This document shows positions 1 through 11,528 of a stretch of 24,029 bases of DNA, one piece after another (within the stretch, counting starts at the first letter, position 1; every line of letters begins with the position of its first letter). Source of the DNA: Mnemiopsis leidyi. Lineage: Eukaryota; Ctenophora; Tentaculata; Lobata; Bolinopsidae. The notes beneath the pieces were generated by a model, which saw nothing but the letters and a program-made list of their open reading frames with translations, did no database searches and was not told the origin of the DNA. Position numbers and translations under genes: made by a program. The stretch lies in contig JH154184.1 in the NCBI GenBank assembly GCA_000226015.1, forward strand, positions 684,924-708,952. Direction: 5' to 3'.

Positions 1-927
1 ATTTTTATTATCCATCTCCTGTTTAAAACAAATACCCAATATAGTTGAGTAACTGAGTGCAGTGGTGGTAATGAATCAAGTCATGTATGACTGATTAATA
101 TGTGGTCAAGAGGTTAATTCTTCGACTTTGTAAGGGGTCAGCGGCAAGAAGCTATCCCAGCTGAGAAAGACAATGCAAACTATGCATAGATGCTTGCTTA
201 GTAGCATATATATCTAGCATGACGCCTAGACTTCATTGTATTCCAACAGAAATTTTATCTGGCCCAGTGAGCAATACGTACTTTGATACCTCGATCCATC
301 ACCTTCCCATTCTTGGATTACAATTTAAGTATACTGTATGGAGCCATTCGAGAAAGACGATGCAAATTACATGGATGCTAGTTTATACAAAAGTGTAGGC
401 CGGGCTACCGGGAGAGCGGACCAAATGATCATAACTTAGAATTCAATCGTCATAGCATAGTGCTTACGTGCACCAAAGGGTCCACCTTCATTTCCAAGTG
501 ATAATGTGACTGAGTTGAATGGACTTAAGAACAAATTCATGTTGGATTGTTGGAAAGGAGCTTAGTTGCAAATCCTCTGGTCGCAGGTTTGGTATGCAGG
601 AAAACCTAGCTCCCGCCTGAGACTGGAGACCTCACAAAGCGAGCGAAATTCTTATTAGCATGTTGAACTGTTGAAGTCATTCATATCTTAATTCTATTCA
701 AGCATGTGCAGAACTTTTACCAGTTGCCAGGCCCTGTGATCAACGCAATAAAAAATTTTGTGGCCTTAGAGATATTGGCTTTCCTTTGCTAGAGTACCTA
801 CTATAACATCACTATGCACTCAGCATGGAATGTTGTAGAAGTATAAGTTGCCCGATCTTGACTATTAAAGTTGTAACTTTAAGATAGGTTTCTAGAGTCC
901 CACTTTTCAGTTTTCACAATAACTTAC
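1..927 (-). other. Intron sequence of copy A (downstream of exon 4)
   Basis: No exon with the family motifs ([22 protein letters not shown]) can be found on either strand. The stretch is AT-rich with no long open frame. A weak tRNA-like A-box/B-box pair near 560-600 was considered and not accepted. Confidence 0.55.
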
Positions 928-3900
928 TGGAGATCCGTATCACAGTCCCACTTCTCACATTGGCTCCTCTTGTCCGGGATTGTTCTGGTGGTTGTTCCGT
1001 CCCGAGTGTTGTTTCCACACATGTACTGCGTGGGGTTTAGGGTAATGAATATGTTATCCGGTTATCGATTATTAAGTTATGGTTACTTTAGGAAAATATT
1101 AGGGTAAACAATCTTTTTCAAAACATGATAGTTTATTCAAGGCTTCAACGTCAAATATCAATAACAGATTTTCTGTTTAAATTGTGAGCTGCAAGCCATG
1201 GCGAAGAGCCCTTGTTCCCAAATCTTAATAATTAATAATTTGCAAACTTGATTAGACGCGATAGTAAGAGTAAGCAAGATATGAGTATGGAGTAAGTAAT
1301 ATTATTTACCTGAAGGATAATCTCACAGTGATTGTTTGGGTCTCCACAGGAGTGCTGGTTCGTCCTGAGGTAAGCTAAATTTAGGTTGTTGTTTCAGCTT
1401 GGACCACCTAAAACAACAGTATTAACCTTATTGGATTCACACATTGTGTTGTGTAATACACAACTGAACAGCGCTCTTTCCCGAGTGCTTGTTACATGGT
1501 TGTGGTTAGTCCCAGTTCTCCAGTTATCCCAGTACCGAAAGCGGCGTTATAGGCACAGTGAGTATTAATAGGACGTCGTAATTCAATAACGTTTTGTAGC
1601 AGGTTTCCTGGCTCTGTGAATAGATTTATTTTTTTTGATCATTTGTCAGAAGAGCATTGAGAGAAGTTTTGTATTTAATTCTTGGAGCTTTGAAGTGACT
1701 AATTGAGTCGATGATTATTTACTATTATTTGGCGAATGGCGACCTTGAACTTCGTTGCTTTCTTTGGCCCTGTGTTTTTATTTCTTTATCTCTAGATTAC
1801 TGAAGACTACTAGAAAGAAAGGTTTAATCCTCTGGCCAGACATGTCATGGTATTTCGACGATTAGTTTGATTTTGGAACAATGGTCGGAAGTAGAGATAA
1901 TAATTTTCTGGGGTTTCTTTTGTGTTCCTGAAAAAGAAGTTTTATAGAGCTGCAGCCTGGTAGATTGAATCTATTTGCGAGATGGTGATATGCGACTTTT
2001 GCCTAGCGTTATACGAAGCGAATCGAGTGAGGCGCACGAACTTTTCATTCCTCTCAACGAAAACTGTTTCCATTGATCTTACAGCATTTTGCGTCATATA
2101 TATATAGGTATAAATATAGGTATGATAAAATCAATATATTTTTTTGGAAGGGTCACCGATAGTTTTCCTATCATCTTATCATGTGACGACGAATAACATT
2201 ATACTGCTATTTAAAGGGTCGGAAAATTCTATCACAAGATGACGGCGTTTCTTTTTAAATGGTTGTGTATAACTTTTTATCATACTTCTTATGGTCATTT
2301 ATGCATCTTCTCCAGAAAAAACGCTCCTATTTTCAGTTTTTACCATTCATAATTTCTAGTACATTCCAAATTTATATATCGAGCATGAAATCCATCAGAG
2401 AATATTTAAGTAACATGACATCTAAAGATACTTTTTCCCATTTAAAATCACTAAATTTCTCAGTAATCTGAGCATATAATCAGCTATATGCTCTCTAACT
2501 GATACCATAGCCATTTTATTGTTACAGTTTCCCCCATTCTCATGCACACAAAGCTTTCCATCTGTTTCAGGCTCTCAGACTACCTCCTATGTGCTATATT
2601 TAGCTACATAGCGATAATTATAGAGCCGTAAATGTTGTGATAATTATGTGTTTGTTGTGCATTATCTCGTTAAGGGAAGGTTCTTTAGATGAGTTCTCCG
2701 GTAATTGCCGCCAATTTTAGCACACGTCGTTTTGGGCTTATAAACTTGATGGAGTTAAAACGCAAGTACATTTTCCTCTTGATACGATTTCTGTGTTGTG
2801 ACCTGTCCTATGGCGAGTATTTGCATCGTAATTAGTATAATTACTCACCTGCTGTATTCCCGAAATTTCAGGCTGATACAAATCATAGTAACCTCCGGGT
2901 TACATGCAACCTTATATTCTCATTAGTCATTAGTCATTACCACTTCTAGATGAATTTAAAAACTTGATGCCAATATTGATGATGATAATTCAGATAGTTC
3001 AAAATCAATGAAGGCGCTTACAAAAAATAATGTAGAAAATAATTTTTGAGAAAATCATGATGGCAGCTAGTTCTCTTCCAGATTAAGGTTGTTGAATGTT
3101 GTATGTTACGGGGATGTCGCTGCTACCATCACACATGTCATCCACAATAAACTGATTAACTGTCTGGCCCTACAGTTTCATGCTCATGACCGAGATGATT
3201 CACCCCTCCACGAATCATGCGGGCATCAGTGTCCTAGTTAGGTGATTAGTATGACCTTCCCTCCATTTGGAGAACCAGTCATGATTGCTGTTCTATCGGT
3301 CATGGTTGCAATCTCAGCAGGGATGTTATAGTAAATCAAACCATGAATATATCTCTTCATTTTGTGGCCAGGTGTGTGAGGGCCCGGTTTTCGTAGATTT
3401 TACGGAAATTCGGAGTGCAATCTGAGTTTGTTACAGCTCTTCACTCACAGCAAGGCAAAAGAGGAGGGTGATCTGTAGACGAATCATTTATAAGAGCCCC
3501 ATGTGCCAACACATCATTGTTATCAGCATCTCCAGGTTTTCATTACCAACTTCTTGGCTTCGTTTTTGGTTGATGATCTGTTATTATATGTAGCTCATTA
3601 GAAAACCATGATATGTTGGGTTCTATCGTTTTATAGTGGAGACAATCTGTTGTATATTTTTGGGAAACTCATATCACCCCCTCAAAAGTCATTACCTTTG
3701 CTAGTAGTCAGTAGAACTAGACCACATGTGTTTTCCTACAGAAACATAAAAGGTTTTACCTTAAAACCGAGCAAGTTTCAAGCCATTCCCACACGAGGGA
3801 CTCACTCTAACTAATCACTTATATTCGTAAATTATTGCAATCAAATACTTTTCGTATACAATTAGATTCGGCTGTCTTTAAGCAGGGCTATTAGTTTGGT

Positions 3901-5717
3901 TTATTTAAGTATCAATATCTGGCCCGTACTCTATATAGGGTAGTGAACCCCTAACTTACGTATTATAGCTCATGTGTGGTTAGTTAAATTGCAGCTGTTG
4001 CAACAACAATTGCAACTTTACTGGCCACACAAAGGCAATGACATCATTTTCTCTGCCGAAAGTACAAATCACAAATTTTATCCAGATTCTTTCAAAAGCG
4101 GCCATGCACATATTTGCTCAAAACGATTTAAGGTTTCTGACTCTACATAGATATTTCCTGTTTTATCCCCACACTAAATTATCGGTAGTTACTAGAAAAT
4201 GGGCTGGTAGTTAAGTCGATTGGACGGTGTCTACTACTGTAGGCTGTCATATCAAAGCACTTCGCACAACTGCAGCTGGCATGGTAGCCCTCTCTGCTTT
4301 GTATATAGCTTCACGGCGTTGGCTTTTAGACATAAGCCATATTTCGTCTGCGTCTTATATCAACCCTTGTTGCTAAAAGTTATTCAAAACGTTACTGTAT
4401 AAGTGTATAACTTGTGACCAGTGACCAAGAATTAGAGAATTTGAATGGGATGGTTAATAAGTTCCATGCAAAACCTGCCAGTTATATGAAAATGTAATGT
4501 GCTTGAAACCGTTATAATTTCTCGAACCTGTCGTTTTTACCATTATCCAGCCATCTAGTGTCTCATTTTGTGATCAGATTTGTAAGCTGACCCGACCCAA
4601 AACTATAAGGTGAGTGATTATATAATTTTCTGCTGACACTAGTCACTATCCTTTTGCAATATGCAACAAAGAAATCGACACATTGATTACAGGTGTTGGC
4701 TAAGAGTCTATGTAATGTTTACTACAGTTTTATCTATTTGCTTACAAGCTCTCACATTTAAAATTTCTATGATCAGTTGTGCTCGATATCTAAGGACTGA
4801 TTGGCTTCGTTATACTGAGATTCTTTTTTGTGCAGGTACATTTGATTCACGTTCCCATTCTGAAAAGCACGTACTTCAATATCATCGATCATCTAGTTAA
4901 AATGGGTCCAGCTATCCCCATAGCGATTCCCGGGGGTTCTACCTCCTTTACAGCTCCATATCATACACCGACTTACCATTCTAAATTGATGATGGAGCCC
5001 GCGAAGTAGGCCAGAGAACCTTGGTTGTATCCACCTCTGTTGTTATTTTGTGAGTCGAATAACCTGAAACAATTAGCGACAAATTAAGTAGCAACAATTG
5101 ACTATAGCAACAAAATTAGTACTTTTGAAGCAAAAAGTTTTGTAATGCATCAGTAGTCAGTACTTAAAGACAGTGCACTGAACATCCTATATCTCTATTT
5201 GTAAAACTCTCTACCCATCTAAAAGTCTCATTGTGTAATAAAGATACTAATCGGAAAATCTTTTGAATCTAATTCTTCCTGCTATGCCTATACTTCTTGT
5301 TATAATTTGAACTACTAGCTATGATACTTGCTACAACTTCCTGTATTATACTACCCAGACTGTCAAGGAACCGTTAGTTGGTCCGAGTCTTCCATATAGT
5401 ATGAGAAACTTACCGTTTTTGGGATCATCTGTGAAAATAACTTCGACCGTTTACTTAACAGGTAGTTTTGTTACTAATGGTTTATGATATAACCCTCTTC
5501 CTAAAACTTTGTACAGTTGTATGCAAGACTACACAGTTGTATACTAGATAACACAGTACAATTTATGAATGACCATGTTATAATTTTACCTGTTAGCGTT
5601 AGCCCGCTCTCTGCCCCTCTCGTTGAGGCGGTTGTTGCTGCCTCTCATTCCGTGTAGATAAACGTCCCCTACTGTCAGCCCCACCACCGACACGAGCAAC
5701 ACGAGCCGCAATGTCAT
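928..5717 (-). CDS. DD3-3-like secreted protein, copy A (5' part, continues off the left edge)
   Basis: Four exons can be joined in frame on the minus strand: 5590-5717 (128 nt), 4977-5063 (87), 1310-1364 (55) and 928-1025 (98); the last ends in phase 2 at a GTAAGT donor. The start is the ATG at 5717, followed by a hydrophobic signal peptide (MTLRLVLLVSVVGLTVG), so the product should be secreted. Family motifs follow: [36 protein letters not shown], then YMCG, RDGTTT and a CxxxxCDTD pair of cysteines. The same order occurs in copies B and C. I recognise the pattern as that of proteins annotated 'DD3-3' after a Dictyostelium protein; molecular function is poorly known. Intron 1 is 526 bp, intron 2 is 3612 bp and intron 3 is 284 bp. 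An exon equivalent to copy B exon 4 is not visible in 1-927, so the rest lies outside. Gene structure is well supported; family name is from memory. Confidence 0.85.
1365..4976 (-). other. Long intron 2 of copy A
   Basis: This 3612-bp intron separates exons 2 and 3, ending in GTAAGT (donor at 4976) and a CTCAG acceptor (1365-1366). It is AT-rich, with low-complexity AT runs at about 2095-2150. The short open frames at 2259-2471, 3608-3814 and 4661-4900 show no recognisable motif or family similarity, and I do not accept them as genes. A less AT-rich patch at about 3100-3320 has no assignable product. The matching intron in copy B is 124 bp. Confidence 0.6.
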
Positions 5718-6686
5718 CCTGCTGGAGAATCGGAGGTTTATTACTGCTTCAAACTTTAGGTGGCTATAGAAGAGAGAATAGGAATCTGTCGTGGTATGGA
5801 TCTCGGCGTTGTTACTAATTCCATGATCCTGCTATTGCAGGGATTCTGTAAAGACGGTGTTGCGTTGTCGCGGTGATACCCGACTCACGCAGCTAAAGCT
5901 GAACGAGATCGTTAGAACTGTAGACGGATATCATCTGAGATTCATCTCGTCAAGTGTTGCGTTGTTTCAAATCTCGATAAGCAATAGCAGATACTGAATC
6001 ACTGACTCATTGTTATCAATTTTGGCGTTTTGTGCCTTAGCTTTTATGCACTAGCCTTAGGTTAGGCGTGACCTAAGGACCGTATCTTTCCAGTCACTAA
6101 GCAATCGTAGACCTTACCCGAAGTACTTACCCTGTTTTTATCTTTAGAAGATGGACAACGATTAGAAGATATAAATGAATTATTTTGACTGAAACGAAAA
6201 TATCTAGGCGGATCTGGCTACTCAAAATGTTTGATAAGATAGTAAAACAAAACCTTTTTTCGGTTCGGCAAAATCCAGCTAACCGAAATTAAGCTCGATT
6301 TTCTGCCGTTTTCGGTCGAGCAACCAAAAATCCTGTGCGCTAACAGAAAGTAGCGGCAATAAATTCAATGCTACATGCTACAACTGCATAAATAAACATC
6401 ATTTTTTGACCAAGTTGTAACAACGGCTAACTGTACTCAATTGCAATTACGATCACAGATAAGTTCTTACAATCCCTGGGGGGCTATATTTTGACCCTGA
6501 TTAACCCCTAATCAAGATATATATTGATATTAACAAAATTTGGCTGTAACTAAAATTTTCGAAAATTCTATCTTTATCGCAAATTTTTAAACATCGGTCA
6601 GTGTTATTAGTTTTCAGGTATTCTCAGCATCTCCAGTAAAATTTTATTTTCACTATGAGAAATTCGGCAATTTAAAGGCACTGGTA
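5718..6686. other. Intergenic region upstream of copy A
   Basis: No gene is recognisable. The 5' flank of copy A should contain its promoter, but I see no clear TATA box or other core element. A weak inverted repeat built on TTTTCGG/CCGAAAA lies at about 6257-6318. Confidence 0.5.
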
Positions 6687-7480
6687 AAGCACGGATAAGG
6701 AACACTTGGAATTCATTCCAGAAATCATTTTACAATATACAAGCCTGTTTATGTCCAAGAAGATTATGACGTCTTATTTACAAATAAACATTGTAATTTG
6801 AATTAACCCTTTTAGTTTTATTTACTTTTTGATTTTTTAAACCTTATTTTGAGTCTTCGAATAATTAATAAGCGACAATTGGTGTTACTGTAACTCCCGT
6901 GCAGCTCCCGTGCAGCTGGGAGTGAGGAACCAGCGTTGAGGGTCGGCACTCGGGATGGAGGAGGGTTAGAAGGAGGAGGGTTGGTAGGGGAGGGTTGGGA
7001 GGGGGAGGAACAGCTCCATTATCAGCAGTAGGGTCAGGTCGAGGTGGAGGGGTGCTATCAGGAGAAACAACAAGCAAAACAACGTGTGGCCCCTGGTACT
7101 ACGATCCTGACTGATAAATGGCGTGGTTACAACGCACTTTCTCATCACAGCTTCGTCCGCCTAACGGTCAATCACAGCCATGGTTTTGTGGATCCTAACA
7201 CCGGAGGAGCTTCTGCAAGGAGATTCCTGACCTCATGAAGAGAATATTTGATATTTGCGAAGTGTATGTCTTTGTATATCGTTCAGATTTGTCTAATCAA
7301 GATTTTTGTAAATCTTAAAATATAAACATCATTTATGAGGTTGTTATAAATTTGATTTTGAGGTACAGTAACACCAATTGTCGCTTATTAATTATTCGAT
7401 AACTCAAAATAAGGTTTGACAGGGTTGTATATTGTGAAATGATTTCTGGAATGAATTCCAAGTGTTCCTTATCTGTGCTT
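6687..7480. mobile_element. Decayed Merlin-like DNA transposon with long inverted repeats
   Basis: Two nested pairs of inverted repeats bound the element. The outer arms 6687-6747 and 7420-7480 match at 58 of 61 positions; the inner arms 6839-6892 and 7364-7417 match at 52 of 54. On the right, outer and inner arms are separated by 2 nt; on the left by 91 nt. The simplest reading is one terminal inverted repeat of about 117 bp with an insertion in the left arm or a deletion in the right. Inside lies a transposase fragment (7044-7238) of the ISXO2/IS1595-like DDE type, which in animals is characteristic of Merlin transposons. A G-rich stretch at about 6950-7045 replaces most of the expected coding region. 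No target duplication could be fixed. Confidence 0.75.
7044..7238 (+). pseudogene. Fragment of Merlin/ISXO2-like DDE transposase
   Basis: The frame contains VAPGTTILTDKWRGYN, then LTVNHSHGFVDPNTG. This matches the DDE core pattern of ISXO2-like (IS1595/Merlin) transposases around the second catalytic aspartate: 'PGTTI-SDxWRxYN ... VNHSxxFVDPxTG'. A full transposase of this class is several times longer. The N-terminal part with the first catalytic aspartate is missing, and the frame ends just after the NTG motif, before the last catalytic residue. The listed ATG is probably not a genuine start. It is a dead remnant of an internally deleted, non-autonomous copy. Confidence 0.75.
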
Positions 7481-7662
7481 TAGTGCTTTACCCGTGTCTT
7501 ACCCGTGCGTTATGTGTCCGTAGGTGTTCCTTACCCGTGCGTTATGTGTCCGTGCCGTACCCGTGCGTCAAGTGTCCCTGCGTGCCTTACCCGTGCGTTA
7601 CCCGTGCCGTACCCGTGCGTTATTTGTCCCTTAAGTGTGCGTTACCTGTGCGGTATGTGTCC
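7481..7662 (+). repeat. Degenerate minisatellite of TTACCCGTGCG-type units
   Basis: About 180 bp built from variants of an 11-bp unit (TTACCCGTGCG, with TTATGTGTCCG variants). It begins at the outer tip of the right inverted repeat of the Merlin-like element. The unit resembles that tip, which reads GTGTTCCTTATCTGTGC in the element and GTGTTCCTTACCCGTGC in the array. The long open frames here (7462-7785, 7505-7720) encode only repeat-derived 'CVPYPC' peptides and are not genes. Confidence 0.7.
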
Positions 7663-8467
7663 ATCGACAAACCGTCAAATTGCCAGAAATTCTTTACGTG
7701 GTCCATCATATTTTCATTGATATCGGTTAATTGCATAAACGCCATTCAGTCCATGGATACTGAGCAGCTAGGACCTGTTCTCTGATTGGATAAGTGATAC
7801 TCAAACTCGCGTTCTCTGATTTGATAAATGATACTCAAACTATGAGATTTGAGTGACCACGTGGTCGAACGCTTTGTTTTCAGCAACTTTGACTTCCAGT
7901 TTGTATTAAGTAGGTACCTGTCAAGTATCAACTTATCATGTATATTGCTGAACAAGTTGATGTGATGAGAATATATTTGCAAAATTGTTATGTTGCTATC
8001 GCCTATCAATCTCGTTAACACCGCATGCAGGCACGCTAGCAACTTTTAATACTGTTAAGCTTTATTCTGAGGTAATCCAACCAATTGTCAATTGCGTGCC
8101 GTGTTGTCAAATCATTTGAGGTGGTTAGGATTGGTGTTGAGCACAACTTGGATTTAGAGGCTTGGCAGTATTTATTTGTAATCCTTGTAATCTTTGTATC
8201 AACTATCAAGCCCTTATCACAACCTGGTTTTATGGCTTTTATGATTTGGGAGATTCGAATATCACTTCTGTGTTCGAATAAACCTTGTGTTTTTGCTGCT
8301 TTTAGCTCCTTTTAGTTCGTTCTTTTAGGTCCTTTTAGGTCGTTCTTGTTTTATTTGAACTAGAGTGTCATTATCAAAGGCAAACTATTTTCCATCAGTT
8401 CATTTTAAGTCAACAGAACAGTATATTCTTATATTCGCTATTTATTACAAGTACACATAAAGTATGG

Positions 8468-8548
8468 CTAACTTATGACCAATTATGCTCATAAGATGCA
8501 GATAGCATGACTGACTTATGAGCAATTATGCTGATAAGATGCAAATAG
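8468..8548 (+). repeat. Two-copy direct repeat, 38-bp units
   Basis: Units at 8468-8505 and 8511-8548 share 34 of 38 bases and the core AATTATGCT-ATAAGATGCA. Function is unknown; a simple local duplication. Confidence 0.75.
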
Positions 8549-9352
8549 TTTGACCATGCCGGCTCGTTCGTCATGCAATCATAAATCTAATTGAGAATGG
8601 ATGGCTTAACTGTTGGAAACAATTGTTTCCTAAGCTCATAAGGCACCACCATGGGTATACGTTTGCTCGGATAATGATCATTTATGATCTATTTCGTATA
8701 GCCCAAACTAAGAATTTAGGTTAATATTCTCGCTCTCGATTTAGAAGTTCCGTGACAGGCTATCCTTGAAACCCTGGGGCCTAGCAATCGCGCAGCATCT
8801 TATCATTTCGTTGTTCTTTGAATTGAATATAGATAGTTAAAGTTTGTGATGGAATCTGTTCAATGTCTTTAGTTACGCTTCCTTACCTTAAATTTATACG
8901 TTACTTTCCACTGATTTTCTTCCTCTGCCTCATGATATTGTTATGATTGTAGGTTGATAACCGACTGTCGCGGTCATCACGCGCTCTCACGCATTTCTGG
9001 CCTGGCGACATCGCCCGTTAATGTTCTGATAAAAAGGAACTATTTTCCTTATTCTCTAATTATTTTATAGTTTGCAAAATTTTACGCTGAAATTTCACAA
9101 TGGGATATTAAGATATTGATATCGTTCATTGTTGTTCTGTGACTAAATTTGATGATATTGTGACAAACGATATCATAGGGTCACGGGTCAAAGATCTTCA
9201 AAAAGTTGCCTAGTGCCTCAATGTACCCACTTTTTCTAAAGCTCCAGCTTAACTTTCATTGACCTACGAGATTGGGGTAGAAGGAATTATAGATATCGCA
9301 AAAATTAAAATTACGATCTTATTTCCCTCCGATAAATCGTTATTAATAGCCT

Positions 9353-9384
9353 CCATGAATTATCACATCCATGAATTATCACAT
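9353..9384 (+). repeat. Perfect tandem 16-bp duplication
   Basis: CCATGAATTATCACAT occurs twice head to tail, immediately upstream of the GPCR gene. Confidence 0.85.
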
Positions 9385-9447
9385 TCAGGAAAATTAACAT
9401 AACTCCCCAGCAGAGTAGCAAGTCCTGTTCTGGGAATAACAGATTCA

Positions 9448-10896
9448 ATGAATGACTCAGTGTACTACTTGACTTTCACTTACTGGACTCTTAGCAGTGT
9501 CCTTGCTATCCTCGGTAACGGTTTCATCATCCTCGTCACCACCAACCTCTCCAGAGACAAATGGAGACTCAGAGTTGATAAAGTTACTGTCACCTTCATC
9601 TTCTGTCTCGCCCTCATGGACTTTCTCTACGGAATCACACTTCTCATCATGATCATCAACGACATCTTTTTGTTGCACCCAGAAGACGGTGTCGACATCT
9701 TTGGCTTCCCGGCTGAGATAAACGCCCCGATAATGCTAATCAACTATGGAGTTCTGAACATCGTTTTGAACCGGGTCAATGTGATGTCATGGACGGCTAA
9801 CATCGTGATTATCCTAGTTATCACCGTACACAGACTATCTGTTATCTACTTCCCTCTCCACCGCATCACCTTGTACAAGGCCAAGGTTATCGGGATAGTT
9901 TGTTGTGTGGTGTCGGCAGGCTATGCGCTCTACCCTCTAGTTATGTTCCGAGGATTACCTAGTTCAGCGTGTGGAGATAGGAAGGCCTTCATGATCAAGG
10001 AGGTGTGTGCAGAGTTGGAGGGAAATAATGTCAAGTTTGGAGAACTTACAGGCCACCAGCAGGTTTGGGAATATCGCTTATGTTTTTGTTAAATGTTGAA
10101 GTGCACGTTCATGCTAGATTGCTAGGAGTTTTGACAAAAATGAATTCAGATGATGATTGTGTGTCTCTCTTATTGCTATTTTGAATTTTAAGTGTTAAGT
10201 TCATAAAAACTTCAATATTTGCTATGGTATCTTGGCTTGTTGGAGTAACAAAACTCCCTTCAGGCTGGTATCTGCATGTACGCACTGTTCTACATTTTCT
10301 ACATCCTAATGATCCTGCTGAACCTCCTCCTCCTCTCCAAGGCAACCAACTACGCCGCAGCTAAACACCGGTCCAAACAAAAACCCATCATCACAACCCT
10401 CTGTATCTCCGGTCTCTTCATCCTAGGCTGGACATTCTACATGGGCTGGATCTCTGTCATGGTGTATCTTCGAACGAGAATCCAACTTGATATCCCCATC
10501 AATGGACCTAAGTATCGGACCATTCTTAACTGGCTGGAGTTCGGGGGTTATTTTCTGTACACTATCAGTACATGGGGCAACCCTATCATATACACCATGG
10601 TGAACCGACGGTTTAGAAAGCTGGTGGAAAAGAGAGGAAGCAAGATGGTTCAGACATCCCTACAGAACATACAAAACTTGAGTAGACCTTTACGGGTAAG
10701 CCTTGAGAACACCCGAAAGTCATTGACTAAAGAGGCGTGCACCTTTTCACAAATGGACACTGTTAGTGAGATCGAGGGAAGTAACAAAAGTTCTGTAAAA
10801 AGTCATAAAAGTTCTGTAAAAAGTCATAAAAGTTCTACCAAAAGTAACAATTACAGAAGTGTAAGTCTGTTGGATGATGGGGCGACTCCGGTTTAA
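9448..10896 (+). CDS. Class A (rhodopsin-like) G-protein-coupled receptor, two exons
   Basis: Exon 1 is 9448-10062 (205 codons), exon 2 is 10264-10896; a 201-bp phase-0 intron with a GTTTGG donor and TTCAG acceptor lies between. The product is 415 aa. The ATG at 9448 is the first after an in-frame TAA at 9400. Seven membrane segments are readable. TM1 has GN (N24); TM2 has CLALMD (D58). The TM3 end reads HRL (128-130) where most receptors have DRY. TM6 has GWTF (W261) with F263 at the usual proline position, and TM7 ends in NPIIY (from N311). The usual TM3 cysteine is absent. The cytoplasmic tail has a KSSVKSH repeat and many Ser/Lys. The extracellular N-terminus is only about 10 residues, which fits a small ligand or peptide held between helices. 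Ligand and coupling cannot be inferred. Confidence 0.92.
10786..10848 (+). repeat. 21-bp coding repeat in the receptor tail
   Basis: Three 21-bp units at 10786, 10807 and 10828 encode KSSVKSH, KSSVKSH and the variant KSSTKSN. The first two are identical in DNA, indicating recent in-frame duplication. Clustered Ser/Lys in the tail are plausible kinase and arrestin sites. Confidence 0.9.
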
Positions 10897-11528
10897 GCTT
10901 TTATCAAATATTTACAGTTTTCGTTTATTTCACAATTTTAAACATCAAAAACTTTTAATTTGCAAATCCTTTCGGGTTTTATCTATGGTTGATGATATAA
11001 ATTTATGAATTTATGATATTATTAAATCTATTTAAACACTGGTGTAGTCGTGAAGTATTGTTGACTCTTATAGAAGAATCTGATTGTTCAAAATTTCTTG
11101 TTTTCTCTGAGTAGACTAATTTGTCTAAAAATCATTCATTTGTTAATGTTTGTTGACAGAGAAAAAACGTATCTTTATTTGAAATCTCGGGTATATATAT
11201 TATTACAATTCAAGTCGAACAGGTCAAAACATTCAAAAGTTGCAGCATGTTGGATAAGATGAACTGCAGGTTTTTAGTCTAATGGTGTTAAAATATGAAT
11301 AATCCGTTCTCACTCCCATCAAGCCATCCGTTTACCTCAGGAACAAAGTTTAACTTAAGCTTTCTTTGCCTTTTCGCCCCTGATTAACGATAAATAATGT
11401 TATTATAATATTATCACAATAAATTGATATTAGTTTTATAATTCGAATAATTTAAAATAGATAGAAACAAGTTCAAATAAATGAAAGATAAGAAAAGAAC
11501 ATTTTTACAATGAAACAAATGAATTCAA
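10897..11528. other. Convergent intergenic region (GPCR 3' end / copy B 3' end)
   Basis: AT-rich spacer between two genes that end towards each other. AATAAA at 11418-11423 could serve the plus-strand GPCR. TTTATT at 11174-11179 reads AATAAA on the minus strand and could serve copy B, which would make the 3' ends overlap. These hexamers are common in AT-rich DNA, so the assignment is weak. No coding sequence is seen. Confidence 0.4.

Larger units (their letters stand above)
7663..9447. other. Intergenic region upstream of the plus-strand GPCR
   Basis: No gene is recognisable on either strand; the short frames at 7746-8042 and 8085-8315 show no motif. The region contains a 38-bp direct duplication (8468-8548) and a perfect 16-bp duplication (9353-9384) about 64 bp upstream of the GPCR start codon. 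Any GPCR promoter must lie here or in an unseen 5' exon. Confidence 0.5.

Noticed and set aside
555-600. tRNA-like A and B boxes on the plus strand
   Set aside because: The boxes are too close together and the B box matches poorly; no stems can be drawn.
2259-2471. 70-codon frame in intron 2 of copy A
   Set aside because: AT-rich, hydrophobic low-complexity translation with no motif or splice support.
3100-3320. Possible exon in intron 2 of copy A (minus strand, near 3110-3175)
   Set aside because: A short open stretch with AG and GT at its ends can be drawn, but it matches none of the family motifs and has no partners.
6865-7148. Minus-strand proline-rich frames over the Merlin-like element
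   Set aside because: They are shadows of the G-rich low-complexity stretch inside the element.
7462-7785. 107-codon frame with CVRRCSLPVRY/CVPYPC-type repeats
   Set aside because: It is the translation of the minisatellite beside the transposon; overlapping frames give similar repeats and there is no family match.
7858-7863. CACGTG E-box
   Set aside because: Isolated; a few CACGTG hexamers are expected by chance in 24 kb. The one in copy B exon 6 (about 13734-13739) is coding sequence.
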